Shown piece after piece: positions 63,265 to 64,000 of a DNA stretch of 64,000 nt. Below the pieces are notes generated by a model. The model did not search any database, had not been told where the DNA came from, and saw nothing but the letters and a program-made list of their open reading frames with translations. Numbering within the stretch: position 1 is the stretch's first letter; each line of letters starts with the position of its first letter. The position numbers were made by a program, and so were the translations under genes. The stretch comes from Candidatus Methanorbis basalitermitum (lineage in GTDB: Archaea; Halobacteriota; Methanomicrobia; Methanomicrobiales; Methanocorpusculaceae). The stretch is taken from assembly GCA_031287415.1 (NCBI GenBank), contig JAITSY010000021.1:1-64000 (forward strand), in the 5' to 3' direction.

Positions 63265-64000
63265 ATTCCCAGGTACGACGTCATCATAGCCGGGGCAGGG
63301 CCAACGGGTTCCACCGCTGCACGTCTTTGTGCTGAAGCAGGTCTTTCCACGCTGGTTATTGAAGAACATGCCACAATTGGCTATCCTGTCCAGTGCGCCG
63401 GTCTGCTCTCCAACTCTGCGTTTGCCGAATGTGAGGTTTCGGGTGCTTCCGTTTACCATACGGTTCGCGGGGCCAGGATATGTGGGTCTCCTGGTCACGA
63501 ATTCTCCTTTGATGCAGGAGTAGCCAAAGCTTTTGTTGTAGATCGCGGACGGCTGGATCCTGAGATGGCAGAGCGGGCAGCCTGTTGCGGCGCGGAGTAT
63601 TCTCTCAAGACCTGCATCACGCAGATAAATCCCCAGAAAAAAACGCTTTTTCTGACTGGCGTCCGCGGCAGAACAGAGCTGTCATATAATATTCTCATCG
63701 CAGCAGATGGTCCGCGTAGTGTCATTGCCCGTGGCTTGGCAATCGCTCCCCCTCGTTACGTCTATGCAGGAATTCAGGCCGAAGTTTCCTGGGACGGATG
63801 CCAAGATCTCGTTGAATTGCATCCCAATGCTTCGCCTGATTTTTTTGCGTGGATGATCCCTCTTTCCTCAACCCGCGCTCGCATCGGACTGTGCAGCATG
63901 CATCATGCTCCCGAACACTTCGCAGCATTTGCAGAACAGTTCGGCCCGTCCCGTGTTCATGAAATGACGGGGACCATTCCACTCGGCGTTCGAAACCGCA
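63265..64000 (+). CDS. Geranylgeranyl reductase family protein, 5' part (runs off the right edge)
   Basis: FAD-dependent reductase family that saturates the isoprenoid chains of archaeal membrane lipids. The nucleotide-binding GAGPTGSTAARL is about 10 residues in, and YPVQCAGLLS follows with the family's conserved cysteine region. VVDRGRLDPEMAERA, the ILIAADGPRSVIAR second FAD motif and PLSSTRARIGL are also visible. No ATG, GTG or TTG precedes the motif in a suitable place; ATT at 63265 is the nearest candidate start, and a TTTATCAT sequence about 35 bases upstream may be its TATA box. The C-terminal part is outside the window. Confidence 0.8.
   Translation, partial: MPRYDVIIAGAGPTGSTAARLCAEAGLSTLVIEEHATIGYPVQCAGLLSNSAFAECEVSGASVYHTVRGARICGSPGHEFSFDAGVAKAFVVDRGRLDPEMAERAACCGAEYSLKTCITQINPQKKTLFLTGVRGRTELSYNILIAADGPRSVIARGLAIAPPRYVYAGIQAEVSWDGCQDLVELHPNASPDFFAWMIPLSSTRARIGLCSMHHAPEHFAAFAEQFGPSRVHEMTGTIPLGVRNR

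Overview
This window is archaeal and comes from a hydrogenotrophic-type methanogen, most likely a member of Methanomicrobiales (Methanocorpusculum-like). The evidence is a set of archaeal and methanogen markers: coenzyme M synthesis by cysteate synthase and a fused sulfopyruvate decarboxylase, methanogenesis marker proteins 11 and 16, a thermosome, membrane LonB, a Cdc48/VAT ATPase, RadB, Nob1, Cbf5, archaeal SRP54/FtsY, a tRNA-Trp with a box C/D intron, and TATA-box promoters. The genus is my inference.

Layout. Positions 1-246 hold the 5' end of an IS1595-type transposase and its terminal repeat. From 332 to 4507 come a HAD-family protein and the NAD operon nadX-nadA-nadC, which runs into dapA. 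dapA is cut by a 111-bp miniature transposon, and its other half lies 10 kb away on the opposite strand (13929-14428), next to a frameshifted dapB. The interval 4511-14538 is therefore an inversion between two copies of the miniature element. Inside it lie a coiled-coil protein, a DUF373 membrane protein, an NfnAB-like flavoprotein pair, tRNA-Trp, a DapE-like peptidase and a small ferredoxin. From 14.5 to 23.5 kb the region is rich in pseudogenes (CPA2 antiporter, TctA-like permease, PEGA-like surface protein, transposase, GNAT) but keeps cbf5, hemD, dcd/dut, tRNA-Ser, tRNA-Arg and a large divergent tubulin/FtsZ-like protein. From 24 to 34.3 kb are ileS, two small archaeal conserved proteins, larE-thiI, a Nif11-like peptide, ffh and ftsY.

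From 34.6 to 41.7 kb a wrecked phenylacetate-CoA ligase gene is followed by a tight six-gene operon on the minus strand. Its order of transcription is ABC ATPase, HypB-like GTPase, Fe-S protein, methanogenesis marker 16, cysteate synthase and sulfopyruvate decarboxylase. It looks like the coenzyme M pathway plus three accessory genes of unknown role. From 42.3 to 57 kb are tRNA-Ser, thermosome, a broken GfcR-like regulator, nob1, prs, lonB, tldD-tldE, a hypothetical protein, cdc48, larC and radB. From 57.8 to 62.1 kb a minus-strand cluster carries two IDDTD-motif proteins (one is marker 11), a radical SAM protein, an unknown methanogen protein and endonuclease IV. The right end has a zinc-ribbon protein, tRNA-Leu, tRNA-Glu and the start of a geranylgeranyl reductase-family gene.

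Two dispersed repeat families run through the window. One is a 110-bp miniature element with six copies, whose ends match the IS1595-type element at the left edge. The other is a structured intergenic repeat (about 11 full or partial copies), usually lying just downstream of genes. At least nine genes are broken by frameshifts, stops or truncation while long housekeeping genes are intact. This points to genuine reductive decay, as reported for methanogens living inside ciliates, rather than sequencing error. That lifestyle is inference only.
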